14,532 bases of DNA, taken from NCBI GenBank assembly GCA_020741375.1, contig DYZF01000081.1:1-14532 (forward strand), in the 5' to 3' direction. The notes beneath the pieces were generated by a model. That model ran no database searches and was not told the DNA's origin. It worked only from the letters and a program-made list of their open reading frames with translations. The position numbers and the translations under genes were made by a program. The first letter of the stretch is position 1, and every line of letters starts with the position of its first letter. This DNA is from Tessaracoccus flavescens. Lineage in GTDB: Bacteria; Actinomycetota; Actinomycetes; Propionibacteriales; Propionibacteriaceae. Shown here piece by piece: positions 6,500 to 12,769 of this stretch.

Positions 6500-7228
6500 A
6501 TGAACTCTCCCCGTCCAACGCTGTCGCTGGTCATCTCGGCACTGGTCACCTCACTGGGACTGGTGGGGTGTGCCGGACAGCCCCCGGCCAGCAGCGAGTC
6601 AGCGAGCAGCATCCCCGCTTCGCAGCCACCTGCAGCCCAAGCGCTGCCCGACACGTGGGACCAGGCTCTCCAAGGCAGGTCCATAGACCAGCTCATTGAG
6701 GAGACCCGTCAGCATGAAATGACCCTGGCCCGCGAAGGGGGCAGGATTTCTCCAGACCGTAAGTTGGACGTACCTCTGGTGAGAATCGTGGAGCCTCACG
6801 AGCATCCGTCTGTCATGGTTGATTGCATGAATGAGCAGGGATTCCACGCTGAGGCTCTAGCGGATGGCTCCCTTCAATTTGGGGATGTTCCTGCTCAGCA
6901 GGGAGAATCACTGAACTACGCCTTCTACACGTGTGTGATGTCCTACCCGATCAACCCATACTTTGGGTTGCCGTACCCGAAACAGGCAGCCGAAGAACTG
7001 TGGACCTACTGGACCGGTGAAGCGAGCGAATGCGTGAGAGAACATGGATTCGACCCCGGCCAGCCCCCGAGCAAAGAGGCTTGGATGGAGGGCATGGCTC
7101 AACAACGCGAACTATGGTCGCCATTTACCAACGCTGACACCGACATCGCGAACCCCGCCCGCGATGCACTGTTCACCAACTGCCCGAGACACCCTGCCAA
7201 TTTCTTCCCGCACATCCCACAGCGATGA
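6500..7228 (+). CDS. Cysteine-rich lipoprotein of an actinobacterial family
   Basis: The 242-residue product has a lipoprotein signal (MNSPRPTLSLVISALVTS) ending in the lipobox LVGC, so C24 should be diacylated and the protein held on the outer face of the membrane. A flexible Ser/Pro/Ala linker runs to about residue 50. The folded part has four more cysteines (C109 in VDCMNEQGF, C145 in FYTCVMSYP, C178 in ASECVREHGF, C228 in TNCPRHP), probably two disulfides. The pattern CMxEQGF, then C..YP, then C...HG(F/Y) is familiar from actinobacterial lipoproteins beside MacAB-like exporters; this is recall, not a search result. The start is ATG 6500 with GGAGG at 6488-6492. It may be an immunity protein, chaperone or receptor for the peptide. 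An ATG at 6395 adds an implausible N-terminus. Confidence 0.75.
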   Translation: MNSPRPTLSLVISALVTSLGLVGCAGQPPASSESASSIPASQPPAAQALPDTWDQALQGRSIDQLIEETRQHEMTLAREGGRISPDRKLDVPLVRIVEPHEHPSVMVDCMNEQGFHAEALADGSLQFGDVPAQQGESLNYAFYTCVMSYPINPYFGLPYPKQAAEELWTYWTGEASECVREHGFDPGQPPSKEAWMEGMAQQRELWSPFTNADTDIANPARDALFTNCPRHPANFFPHIPQR

Positions 7229-7259
7229 CGCTGACGCAACATCCTGACTCTATAACTCT

Positions 7260-7300
7260 CTATACCCCTATATGTCCATATGTGGCATATATGGGTATAG
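7260..7300. repeat. 41-bp AT-rich near-perfect palindrome
   Basis: The left arm CTATACCCCTATATG (7260-7274) and the reverse complement of the right arm (7286-7300), CTATACCCATATATG, agree at 14 of 15 bases, around an 11-base centre that itself contains CCATATG. It starts 32 bases after the lipoprotein stop and abuts or overlaps by 3 bases the left end of the IS1380-family element. It could terminate the lipoprotein message or be a protein-binding site. It shares CTCTATAC and ATATGGGT with copy B of the long-range repeat (9821-9838). Confidence 0.75.
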
Positions 7301-7319
7301 CCTCGATATTTCATGACGG
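7298..7319 (+). repeat. Left terminal inverted repeat of the IS1380-family element
   Basis: The sequence is TAGCCTCG, ATA, TTTCATGACGG. It pairs with 8955-8976, differing only in the three bases after TAGCCTCG. Its first three bases also serve as the end of the right arm of the 41-bp palindrome. Confidence 0.8.
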
Positions 7320-7466
7320 CCCTGTGTGGGGCTGGTCGGCGCCGGTGGCGTCGAAGTTGAGCTGATTCTTGCAGGTGGGTGCGACAAGACCCCGCGTGAC
7401 GTCTGCGGTGCGGGTTTCCAGGCCGGGAGCTGCCAGATTCAGAGGGACATGTGGAGGAACATAGGG

Positions 7467-8854
7467 TCAGGTGGCTGGTGCCGGGAGGTTTCGGAGTCGG
7501 CTGATGCTGTCGATGATCAGCTCGGCCCAGCGGGATCGGTCGCTGAAGTGGACGACGGTGCGGCGGGCTCTTCTGGCGAGGGTCGCGGGGATGGTGTAGA
7601 GCCGGTAGCGGAGCCGTTTCGGTTCCCAGCGGCGGGCTTCATGACCGGCCAGGGCCAGCATCGCGCTCCAGGCCTGCAACTCGGAGGCCAGGGCGACGAT
7701 CTGGCACCAGATCCGATTCTGGTCGAACCCGTGCAACGGGAGGTTGGCCAGGCCTGTGTCTTTCGCGATCCGGATCCGGTCTTCGCAGCGGGCGCGGCGA
7801 CGATGCCTGAGCTCCAGCTGCTGGAGGGTGCCGAGGGTGGTGTTGGTGGCGAAGGCGGTGAGTCGGTAGCCGTCGACGTCGTCGAACCGCAGCTGAGCGC
7901 CGGGGTGGGGCCGTTCGCGGCGGACGATCACCCGCATCCCGGCAGGCCAACCGTCGAGGTTCAGCAGTCCGGTGAAGTCAGCAAGATCGGCCCCCTCGCG
8001 AGCCTCGCCATCGCTGTTGAGGGCCGGCACCCAAACCGGCTCAGGGACCAGGTGGTAGAGGTCGGGGGTGTCCATGGGGAGGGTGAAACCGACCGAGTAC
8101 GCCACCCTGCGCCCGGTCAGCCACTTGGTGAACTCCTTCGTGCCGCCGGCCCCGTCCGCGCGGATCAGCACGCGGCGTCCGGGCCGCGGGTTCCGGTCGG
8201 GGAGCTGCGCGAGAGCTTGTTTGGTGACGGTGATGTGATCGGCGGCGGTGTTCGAACCGGCGTTCCCGGGGCGTAGGTGGACCTCCAGGGCTTCGCCGGT
8301 TCCCTCGGGCCCGTGGTCGGCGAACGCCATCAACGGGCGGAACCCGAAGCCTCGTTTGCGTCGCAGCCGCGCTGCTTCTCCGAGTGGGCGGTGATCAGCG
8401 ACGCGTCGAGATCGATCACCACCGGATCCTCGGCAGTCGACTCGTGGTCGGGGGCATGCTCACCGGCCAGCGACCAGACCCTGGCGCGGGCCTGCTGCCT
8501 GGCTCCGGCGATCGCCTTGATGGCCTTGTCTGCGTCCTCGGCCAGGGCCGCGATCAGGCGCGACACAGTCGGATCCGACGCCACCGGGCCATAGACCCCT
8601 GGTTCAGCGCGCAGGGTAGCGAGGTCACTCAACGCTTCACCGCCGAGCACCAGCGACACCGCCAGATCACAGATGATCTTGCCTGGGTCGTGGACCGCCA
8701 ACGGTTTCCGCCACCGGGACAGCGCCTCCGACAGGGCCCGGTCCAGGCCGGCCGCGCGGATGGTTTCGGTCAGCAGGATCCCGCCAGCCTGCCCGACCGC
8801 GGTCACCTTCGCGGTATCGACATGAACCCTGGGATACGAGCCGGTACTCTTCAC
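7467..8854 (-). pseudogene. IS1380-family transposase, frameshifted
   Basis: Two minus-strand frames together encode one DDE transposase. The upstream part (8854 down to about 8360) begins at GTG, VKSTGSYPRVHVDTAKV, with AGGAG at 8865-8869, and carries the first catalytic Asp in VVIDLDASL. It then runs out of frame through EKQRGCDANE to a stop. The downstream part resumes one frame back as KRGFGFRPLMAFADHG and holds the second Asp in LIRADGAGG and a candidate Glu in ARCEDRIRIAK. The total is 1388 bases; adding 4 gives 464 codons, the usual family length. The segment between SEK and KRGFGF is also 4 bases short of the usual spacing. A 4-base deletion near 8360-8375 therefore explains the shift better than programmed frameshifting, and no slippery heptamer is seen. 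Confidence 0.88.
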
Positions 8855-8954
8855 CTCGAAGGTGCTCCTCGCTTGTTGAATGATTGTGCTTCGCAAAACA
8901 CATCGTCCTAAGTCAGGGGCACTTTCGCCATCTCAGGCCACTACAGTCCACCCA

Positions 8955-8976
8955 CCGTCATGAAAGCACGAGGCTA
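8955..8976 (-). repeat. Right terminal inverted repeat of the IS1380-family element
   Basis: On the plus strand it reads CCGTCATGAAA, GCA, CGAGGCTA, the reverse complement of the left repeat at 19 of 22 positions. It bounds the transposase start side of the element. Confidence 0.8.
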
Positions 8977-8977
8977 A

Positions 8978-9112
8978 GGCTCTGTACCGAGGGGCCAGTG
9001 CTATTGGAACCTCCGCGACCCCCAGTGTGTGGAGTGGTATCGGCGCGCGATCGCGATGGTCCTCTCCGATAACGCACCTCGTTACCGCACCTTGTGTCAG
9101 CGCCGCCTGAAT
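8978..9112 (+). pseudogene. Gene fragment trapped between two insertion sequences
   Basis: An open plus-strand frame begins directly at the IS1380 right tip and reads GQCYWNLRDPQCVEWYRR, then AIAMVLSDNAPRYRTLCQ and RRLNTD, before running into the IS21-type end (the formal stop is at 9140-9142). It has no start codon of its own but looks like real protein: GC-rich third positions, clustered W/C/R, and two cysteines 10 residues apart. It is most simply the internal or C-terminal part of a gene cut on the left by the IS1380 element and on the right by the IS21 element. No family is recognised. Confidence 0.45.
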
Positions 9113-9552
9113 ACTGACCCCCAGGTGCCGAGCGAAAGTTGACCCCCTCGGTCAGAGTGAGGGAGTGATCAGCGTGGAGGATTGGGCCGAGATCAGACGG
9201 CTTCATAAGTCGGAGAAGATGGCGATCAAGGCGATCGCGCGCCAGTTGGGGGTGGCGAGGAACACGGTCCGGGCGGCGTTGTCCTCCGATGGGCCCCCGA
9301 AGTATGAGCGTGTACCGGCGGGGTCTGTGGTCGATGAGTTCGAGCCGCAGATCCGGGCGTTGCTGTCGAAGACGCCGACGATGCCGGCCACGGTGATCGC
9401 GGAGCGGATCGGGTGGACCCGTTCGCCGTCGGTACTGCGGGCCAAAGTCGCCGAGCTGCGGCCGTTGTTCGCGCCGTCGATCCGGCCGATCGGACCGAGT
9501 ACCGGCCTGGGGAGGTCGTGCAGTGTGATCTGTGGTTCCCGCCCAAGGTCGT
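9108..9552 (+). mobile_element. IS21-family element, left-end remnant
   Basis: The left terminus has two TGACCCCC direct repeats (9115-9122 and 9140-9147), one embedded in GAGCGAAAGTTGACCCCC. This multiple terminal-repeat pattern is typical of IS21-family ends. An istA start follows at 9165. The element stops early in istA near 9552; the rest of istA, all of istB and the right end are absent. An IS256-type end takes over by about 9585. Confidence 0.75.
9165..9552 (+). pseudogene. istA: istA transposase, frameshifted and truncated
   Basis: The GTG at 9165 opens MISVEDWAEIRRLHKSEKM, followed by the helix-turn-helix AIKAIARQLGVARNTVRAAL, the standard IstA N-terminus, and later ATVIAERIGWTRS. 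After VAELRPLFAP (about 9474) the frame is lost. One frame back it continues VDPADRTEYRPGEVV, then QCDLWFPP, which holds the first catalytic Asp. A single-base deletion explains this. Similarity ends about 10 codons later, so the rest of the catalytic core is missing. IstA of this family is about 400-500 residues; roughly 125 remain. It is non-functional. Confidence 0.85.
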
Positions 9553-9584
9553 GCGGGGGGCTGCGGATGTGTGGACCGCGCCGG

Positions 9585-9646
9585 ACCGCCTAACCAACCA
9601 CCCACCAGGACGAACAACAGTTACACCACCACACGGGACTTGACCC
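9585..9646 (+). mobile_element. Solo IS256-family 3' end, inverted relative to the one at 671
   Basis: ACCGCCTAAC (9585-9594) matches the transposase stop region at 709-718 in reverse complement. TACACCAC (9622-9629) followed by CGGGACTTGACCC (9634-9646) matches 671-695 in reverse complement at 22 of 25 positions, 13 of them in an unbroken run. The order (stop codon, spacer, terminal repeat) is as in the left copy, with 53 bases from stop to tip here and 39 there. Only the last few codons of a transposase can be present. Confidence 0.65.
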
Positions 9647-9671
9647 TATGCGTGGAGGCCCGGGGGTCGAA

Positions 9672-9850
9672 GCGTCAACCGTACACGGTGATCTACTTTG
9701 TACGACTAGCGAAATCTGACCCTCCTGTACAAGCTGTCAGGCGTGCTGTCGTACAAACTGCATTGCATCTCGACACTGGCCCTCCTCCTGTCGAGCCGCA
9801 ACCTACTTTGTACAAACGGGCCTCTATACAATATGGGTGTCCAAAGTGCG
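9672..9850. repeat. Cluster of TGTAC/TGTC motifs including copy B of the long-range repeat
   Basis: CTACTTTGTA occurs at 9693-9702 and 9803-9812, as at 15-24. GTACAAG or GTACAAA variants occur at 9727-9733 and 9751-9757, and CTTTGTACAAAC at 9807-9818. CTCGACA (9769-9775) and TGTCGAG (9789-9795) form a perfect 7-bp inverted repeat, 13 bases apart. ACTTTG (9805-9810) and CAAAGT (9842-9847) form the arms of copy B. Two TGTC blocks lie at 9735 and 9746. Repeated short half-sites with varied orientation and spacing resemble a resolution (res) or partition site. Copy B also holds TACAAT, a near-consensus -10 box. No recombinase or ParB gene is in the window. Confidence 0.55.
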
Positions 9851-9891
9851 TCGCTCCGCGGCCGTGTCCGGGTGCGGTTGGGGCTGGTGGC

Positions 9892-10079
9892 ATGTCACGA
9901 CGCACCCCTCCCGAGGTGACCCGAGCATGGGAACTCTGCACACGACAAGCAGCTGAGGCTCTGAACAAAGGCGCGGACGCATTTCTTTCCTGCTGGCTGG
10001 TGAGGGAGCGTGTCACGCTTCTGCGGCTGAGTGGGCCGAGGCCAAGCGGCCAGCGCGATTCGGCAGGCCAGGGTGCTAA
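9892..10079 (+). pseudogene. Possible decayed small gene convergent with arsA
   Basis: From ATG 9892 the plus strand reads MSRRTPPEVTRAWELCTRQA, then AEALNKGADAF. One base back, the frame continues LLAGEGACHASAAEWAEAKR and PARFGRPGC to a TAA at 10077-10079. Together they make a plausible helical protein of about 62 residues, needing one single-base deletion near 9991-10000. It starts 44 bases after copy B of the repeat, as the WhiB-like gene starts 61 bases after copy A. Its stop overlaps the arsA stop tail to tail. No family is recognised, and it may be coincidental. Confidence 0.3.
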
Positions 10080-11833
10080 TGGGTGGCGAGTCGGTGCAGC
10101 AAGGCAGGCTCCGTGGGTTCTTCGAGGAGGAGGGGGATGGTTGCGACTCGTGTGGCAAGCGTGTTGACGGTGGCGATGTGGGGCGCCTCTGCTTCGGCGC
10201 GTGCGGCGAGGAGCGGGTGTTGGGTGCCGGTCTGACTGATGGCCTGGTTGACGACCCATCCCCACGGAACAATGCCGGCTCGACGGAGGTCCGCGTCGAG
10301 GTCGGCTGCCTCCTGGACTGGGGTGGCGTCGGGTAGCGTGACGATGACGATCCGGGTCAGGTCGGGGTCTTGGAGCCGCATGAGCGGAGTCACGATCCTG
10401 GCATCGGGGCCCATGCCGCGGACGATCTCGCGGTGGTACGAGCCGGTGGCGTCCATGAGAAGGAGAGTGTGGCCGGTCGGTGCGGTGTCGATGACCACGA
10501 ACTCTTCCTTTGCCCGAGAGACGAGGTGCGAGAACTCGCCGAACACGGCGACCTCTTCGGTGCAGGGTGAGCGAAGGTCCTCAAGGAGCTGTGCCTTGCC
10601 TGCCTCATCGAGGCGCGACCCCTTTGTTGCCAGTACCCGGTCGCGGTAGGCCCGGGTTGCCTCTTCGGGGTCGATGCGTGACGTGGTTAGGTTCTCGACG
10701 GCCTCCCCCAGGGACTGGTCGAGGCGGCCGGCTGGATCCGTGGTGGAGAGATGGACCCGCTTGCCCTTGTGTGCCAGCGCGAGGGCGATCGCGGCTGCAG
10801 CGGTGGTCTTGCCCACGCCCCCCTTGCCCATGCACATGACCAGGCCGTGATCGTCTTGGGCGAGCTCGTCGACCATGTCGGCAATCGACGACGTGGTCGA
10901 GCTCGGTGCCGATGGGGCCGCGAGGGGGTTGGGCGGGGCTGAGTTGGTGACGGCCAGGAGGGCGCGGACGTTGTCGAGCCCGACGATGCCGCTTGCCCGG
11001 AGCGGGATCTGGGACGTCCCCAGTGCCCTCAGAGCGGGGGGCATGTTGCCGATGGCCTGCTGCTCTCGTGCGATGACTGCCCGCGCAAGGGCGTCGTTCC
11101 CAGCCGCCTCGTCAAGCACGGCGTTGATCACCAGCCGCTGCTCGGTGATGCCGAGGGCAGCCAGTTCCTCTGCGGTTCGGGCAGCCTCGTCCAGCGACGC
11201 CTTCTGAGCTCGCGCCACCAGAACCAGCGCAGTGGCGGCGGGGTCGCTGAGCTTGGCCAGCGCCTGCGCGTACTGTGTTCTGGTCTTGTCCAGTCCGGAC
11301 ATCGGCCCGAGGCATGAGGCGTCTCCCTTGCCTTCGTCGAGGAAGGCGGTCCACTCCCCGGGGAGTTGGAGCAACCGGATCGTGTGGCCGGTGGGGGCGG
11401 TGTCAAAGACGACGTGGTCGTGTTCAGCGGTTCCTTGCACGTTAGTCAGCAGGTCGGTGAACTCGTTGAACGAGGCGATCTCGGTGGTGCAGGACCCCGA
11501 GAGTTGTTCGGTGATGCTGGCGAGTTCGGCCTCGGGAAGAAGCCCGCGGACCGGGCCGATGATCTTTTCGCGGTAGGCCTCGGCCGCCGCCTCCGGATCG
11601 ATCTCGATTGCCGAGAGGCGATCCACCGCGGCGATCCTGGTGATCTGGTTGCCGATGGTCTGGTCCAGAACCTGGGCGACGTTGGACGCCGGATCGGTCG
11701 AGACAAGCAGCACCCTACGGCCGGAGTCGGCGAGGTTGACTGCAGTCGCGCAGGCGATCGAGGTCTTCCCGACCCCGCCCTTGCCGGTGAAGAACACGTA
11801 CCGCGGAAGATCGCTCATGAAGGAGTAGCTCAT
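10076..11833 (-). CDS. arsA: ArsA, arsenite-stimulated pump-driving ATPase
   Basis: The 585-residue protein has the two-halved ArsA structure. P-loops GKGGVGKT lie at 17-24 and 336-343, each with a downstream switch motif DTAPTGH (144-150 and in the second half). The As(III)/Sb(III) cysteines are all present: C115 (GSCTTE), C174 (ASCLGPMSG) and C424 (SPCTEE), matching C113, C172 and C422 of the E. coli plasmid protein. Each half carries FxEF after its cysteine. ArsA hydrolyses ATP to energise an arsenite efflux pump (ArsB, possibly Acr3) at the membrane; no pump gene is in the window. The ATG at 11833 starts 3 bases after the arsD-fusion stop, without a clear Shine-Dalgarno, so translation is probably coupled. 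M6 (11818) is an alternative start. Confidence 0.95.
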   Translation of the reverse strand: MSYSFMSDLPRYVFFTGKGGVGKTSIACATAVNLADSGRRVLLVSTDPASNVAQVLDQTIGNQITRIAAVDRLSAIEIDPEAAAEAYREKIIGPVRGLLPEAELASITEQLSGSCTTEIASFNEFTDLLTNVQGTAEHDHVVFDTAPTGHTIRLLQLPGEWTAFLDEGKGDASCLGPMSGLDKTRTQYAQALAKLSDPAATALVLVARAQKASLDEAARTAEELAALGITEQRLVINAVLDEAAGNDALARAVIAREQQAIGNMPPALRALGTSQIPLRASGIVGLDNVRALLAVTNSAPPNPLAAPSAPSSTTSSIADMVDELAQDDHGLVMCMGKGGVGKTTAAAAIALALAHKGKRVHLSTTDPAGRLDQSLGEAVENLTTSRIDPEEATRAYRDRVLATKGSRLDEAGKAQLLEDLRSPCTEEVAVFGEFSHLVSRAKEEFVVIDTAPTGHTLLLMDATGSYHREIVRGMGPDARIVTPLMRLQDPDLTRIVIVTLPDATPVQEAADLDADLRRAGIVPWGWVVNQAISQTGTQHPLLAARAEAEAPHIATVNTLATRVATIPLLLEEPTEPALLHRLATH

Positions 11834-11836
11834 TGC

Positions 11837-12685
11837 TCAGCAGCACCCCGTCGCGGCCGAGGTGGGAGTGCAGCATGCGGTCTGCTGTGGAGCTACTGGC
11901 TCCGGACAGCACCCTGCTGCCTCGGTTCCTTCGCAACAAGGGTTGTCAGCCGCGAGGCCGAGGTCGTCAGCAAGACCCGCGAGCCTGCGAAGCTCGTCTC
12001 GATCGGGGTAGCGACCTGTTGCGACGGTCACCTGATCGACTAGGACCAACGGCAGACCCGCTGAGCCGGCAACGCGGAGGAAGTCGGAGGCGACTGGGTT
12101 CTCCGCAAAGGCCGTCGGGTCGTTGGCCAAGTTATGGCGGGCGATGTCGACGCCTTGTGCCTTGAGGTAGTCAAGGTCGGCTGTGAACGTCACCAGAGCC
12201 TCGTCCACGTCTGTGCCACACACCCCGGTGTTGCAGCACAGCGCTGGCTCGAACACTCGGATCTGAGGAGTTGCCGGGCCGAGGAGTTCGTCATGCAACG
12301 TCTCCACCCTGGCCGCGATGTCCGCTACGACCAGCCGCATCCGCTCCATCCCTTCGATGCCACGCTGCGACGGCTCGTCGGTGATCCATGTCTCGATCCG
12401 GCCACGCATACCCGCCACCGGCTCCACCACTGCCTCCGCGCCGAGCACCACGACCCGATCCACGCCCGCGACCTCCTCGGCGTTGATCAGGCGGGGCATC
12501 TCGCCTGCCATCGAGGCACCCCGTTCCGCCACCGCCATGGCAGCCTCCTCGTTAAGCGCCGAACCAGGCTTGGTGCCTGCCGAAGACACGCTCACGCCCC
12601 CCAGTTTCCGCATCAACGCTGCCGCGATCTGGGATTTTCCACCGTTCTTCACGCAGACGAACAGCACCGACGGCTGACCACTCAT
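11837..12685 (-). CDS. Fusion of an arsenate-reductase-like phosphatase domain with ArsD
   Basis: The 282-residue protein has two modules in one frame. Residues 6-135 are a low-molecular-weight phosphatase/ArsC fold with P-loop CVKNGGKS at 11-18, AGTKPGS, and WITDEPSQ at 100-107. The P-loop is C-x5-K, not the classic C-x5-R; the two other ArsC-like proteins here keep the Arg. Residues 141-235 are ArsD, the arsenic metallochaperone that passes As(III) to ArsA: FEPALCCNTGVCGTDVDEAL with C150, C151, C156, then GLPLVLVD and GRYPDRDEL. The tail has four CC pairs (250-251, 259-260, 271-272, 281-282). The start is ATG 12685 with GGAGG at 12691-12695; upstream extension crosses the promoter. Fusion would place arsenate reduction, if active, beside As(III) delivery. 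A reduced or altered phosphatase activity is possible. Confidence 0.88.
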   Translation of the reverse strand: MSGQPSVLFVCVKNGGKSQIAAALMRKLGGVSVSSAGTKPGSALNEEAAMAVAERGASMAGEMPRLINAEEVAGVDRVVVLGAEAVVEPVAGMRGRIETWITDEPSQRGIEGMERMRLVVADIAARVETLHDELLGPATPQIRVFEPALCCNTGVCGTDVDEALVTFTADLDYLKAQGVDIARHNLANDPTAFAENPVASDFLRVAGSAGLPLVLVDQVTVATGRYPDRDELRRLAGLADDLGLAADNPCCEGTEAAGCCPEPVAPQQTACCTPTSAATGCC

Positions 12686-12697
12686 CACAACCTCCAT

Positions 12698-12717
12698 GTA
12701 TTGAAGCTCATCAATAC
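12698..12717. promoter_or_regulatory. Operator-like inverted repeat 1 in the divergent ars region
   Basis: GTATTGA (12698-12704), AGCTCA, TCAATAC (12711-12717) is a perfect 7-bp inverted repeat with a 6-base centre, just upstream of the ribosome binding site of the arsC-like/arsD fusion. ArsR-family repressors bind short dyads of this kind, and a second copy with the same geometry lies at 12734-12753. Confidence 0.7.
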
Positions 12718-12733
12718 GAGAAGCAAACCGGAT

Positions 12734-12753
12734 ATATCGAAAGATGTCAATAT
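12734..12753. promoter_or_regulatory. Operator-like inverted repeat 2 in the divergent ars region
   Basis: ATATCGA (12734-12740), AAGATG, TCAATAT (12747-12753) has the same 7-6-7 layout as the first repeat, with one mismatch in the arms. The centres are 36 bp apart. It lies 17 bases before the arsR ATG, so one repressor could shut both divergent transcripts. Confidence 0.65.
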
Positions 12754-12769
12754 GGCATACCATGGGGGC

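Larger units (their letters stand above)
7298..8976 (-). mobile_element. IS1380-family insertion sequence, nearly complete
   Basis: The 1679-bp element is defined by terminal inverted repeats at 7298-7319 and 8955-8976. Both read TAGCCTCG, three variable bases, then TTTCATGACGG, with 19 of 22 positions identical. Length and single minus-strand transposase fit the IS1380 family. The family normally makes a 4-bp target duplication; the flanks here (GGTA left, AGGC right) do not match, nor do flanks taken one to three bases further in. The present neighbours may therefore have been joined by later recombination, or the true tips differ slightly. The transposase is frameshifted, so the copy is probably immobile on its own. 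Confidence 0.82.

Noticed and set aside
7326..8276. 316-codon plus-strand frame inside the IS1380 element
   Set aside because: It is antisense to a clear transposase with catalytic motifs and has no domain of its own.
8340..8380. Programmed ribosomal frameshift in the IS1380 transposase
   Set aside because: No slippery heptamer or following stem is seen, and the region is 4 bases shorter than expected, so a deletion is simpler.
9662..9690. GGGGGTC at 9662 as the right end of the IS21 element or a Tn3-type terminal repeat
   Set aside because: The match to the IS21 left end covers only a few bases, and no Tn3-family transposase or second 38-bp terminal repeat is present.
9808..9832. TTGTAC and TACAAT in copy B as a standard sigma-70 type promoter
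   Set aside because: The spacer is only 13 bases, well short of 17; copy A has the same short spacing, so a simple promoter call is not justified.
9532..10167. 211-codon plus-strand frame from the IS21 remnant into arsA
   Set aside because: It crosses an IS end, a repeat cluster and the arsA 3' end. Only the short part after 9892 looks coding, and that is listed separately.
12134..12769. Upstream extension of the arsR frame to 335 codons
   Set aside because: The extra codons are antisense to the arsC-like/arsD fusion; the ArsR family is about 120 residues and begins at 12770.
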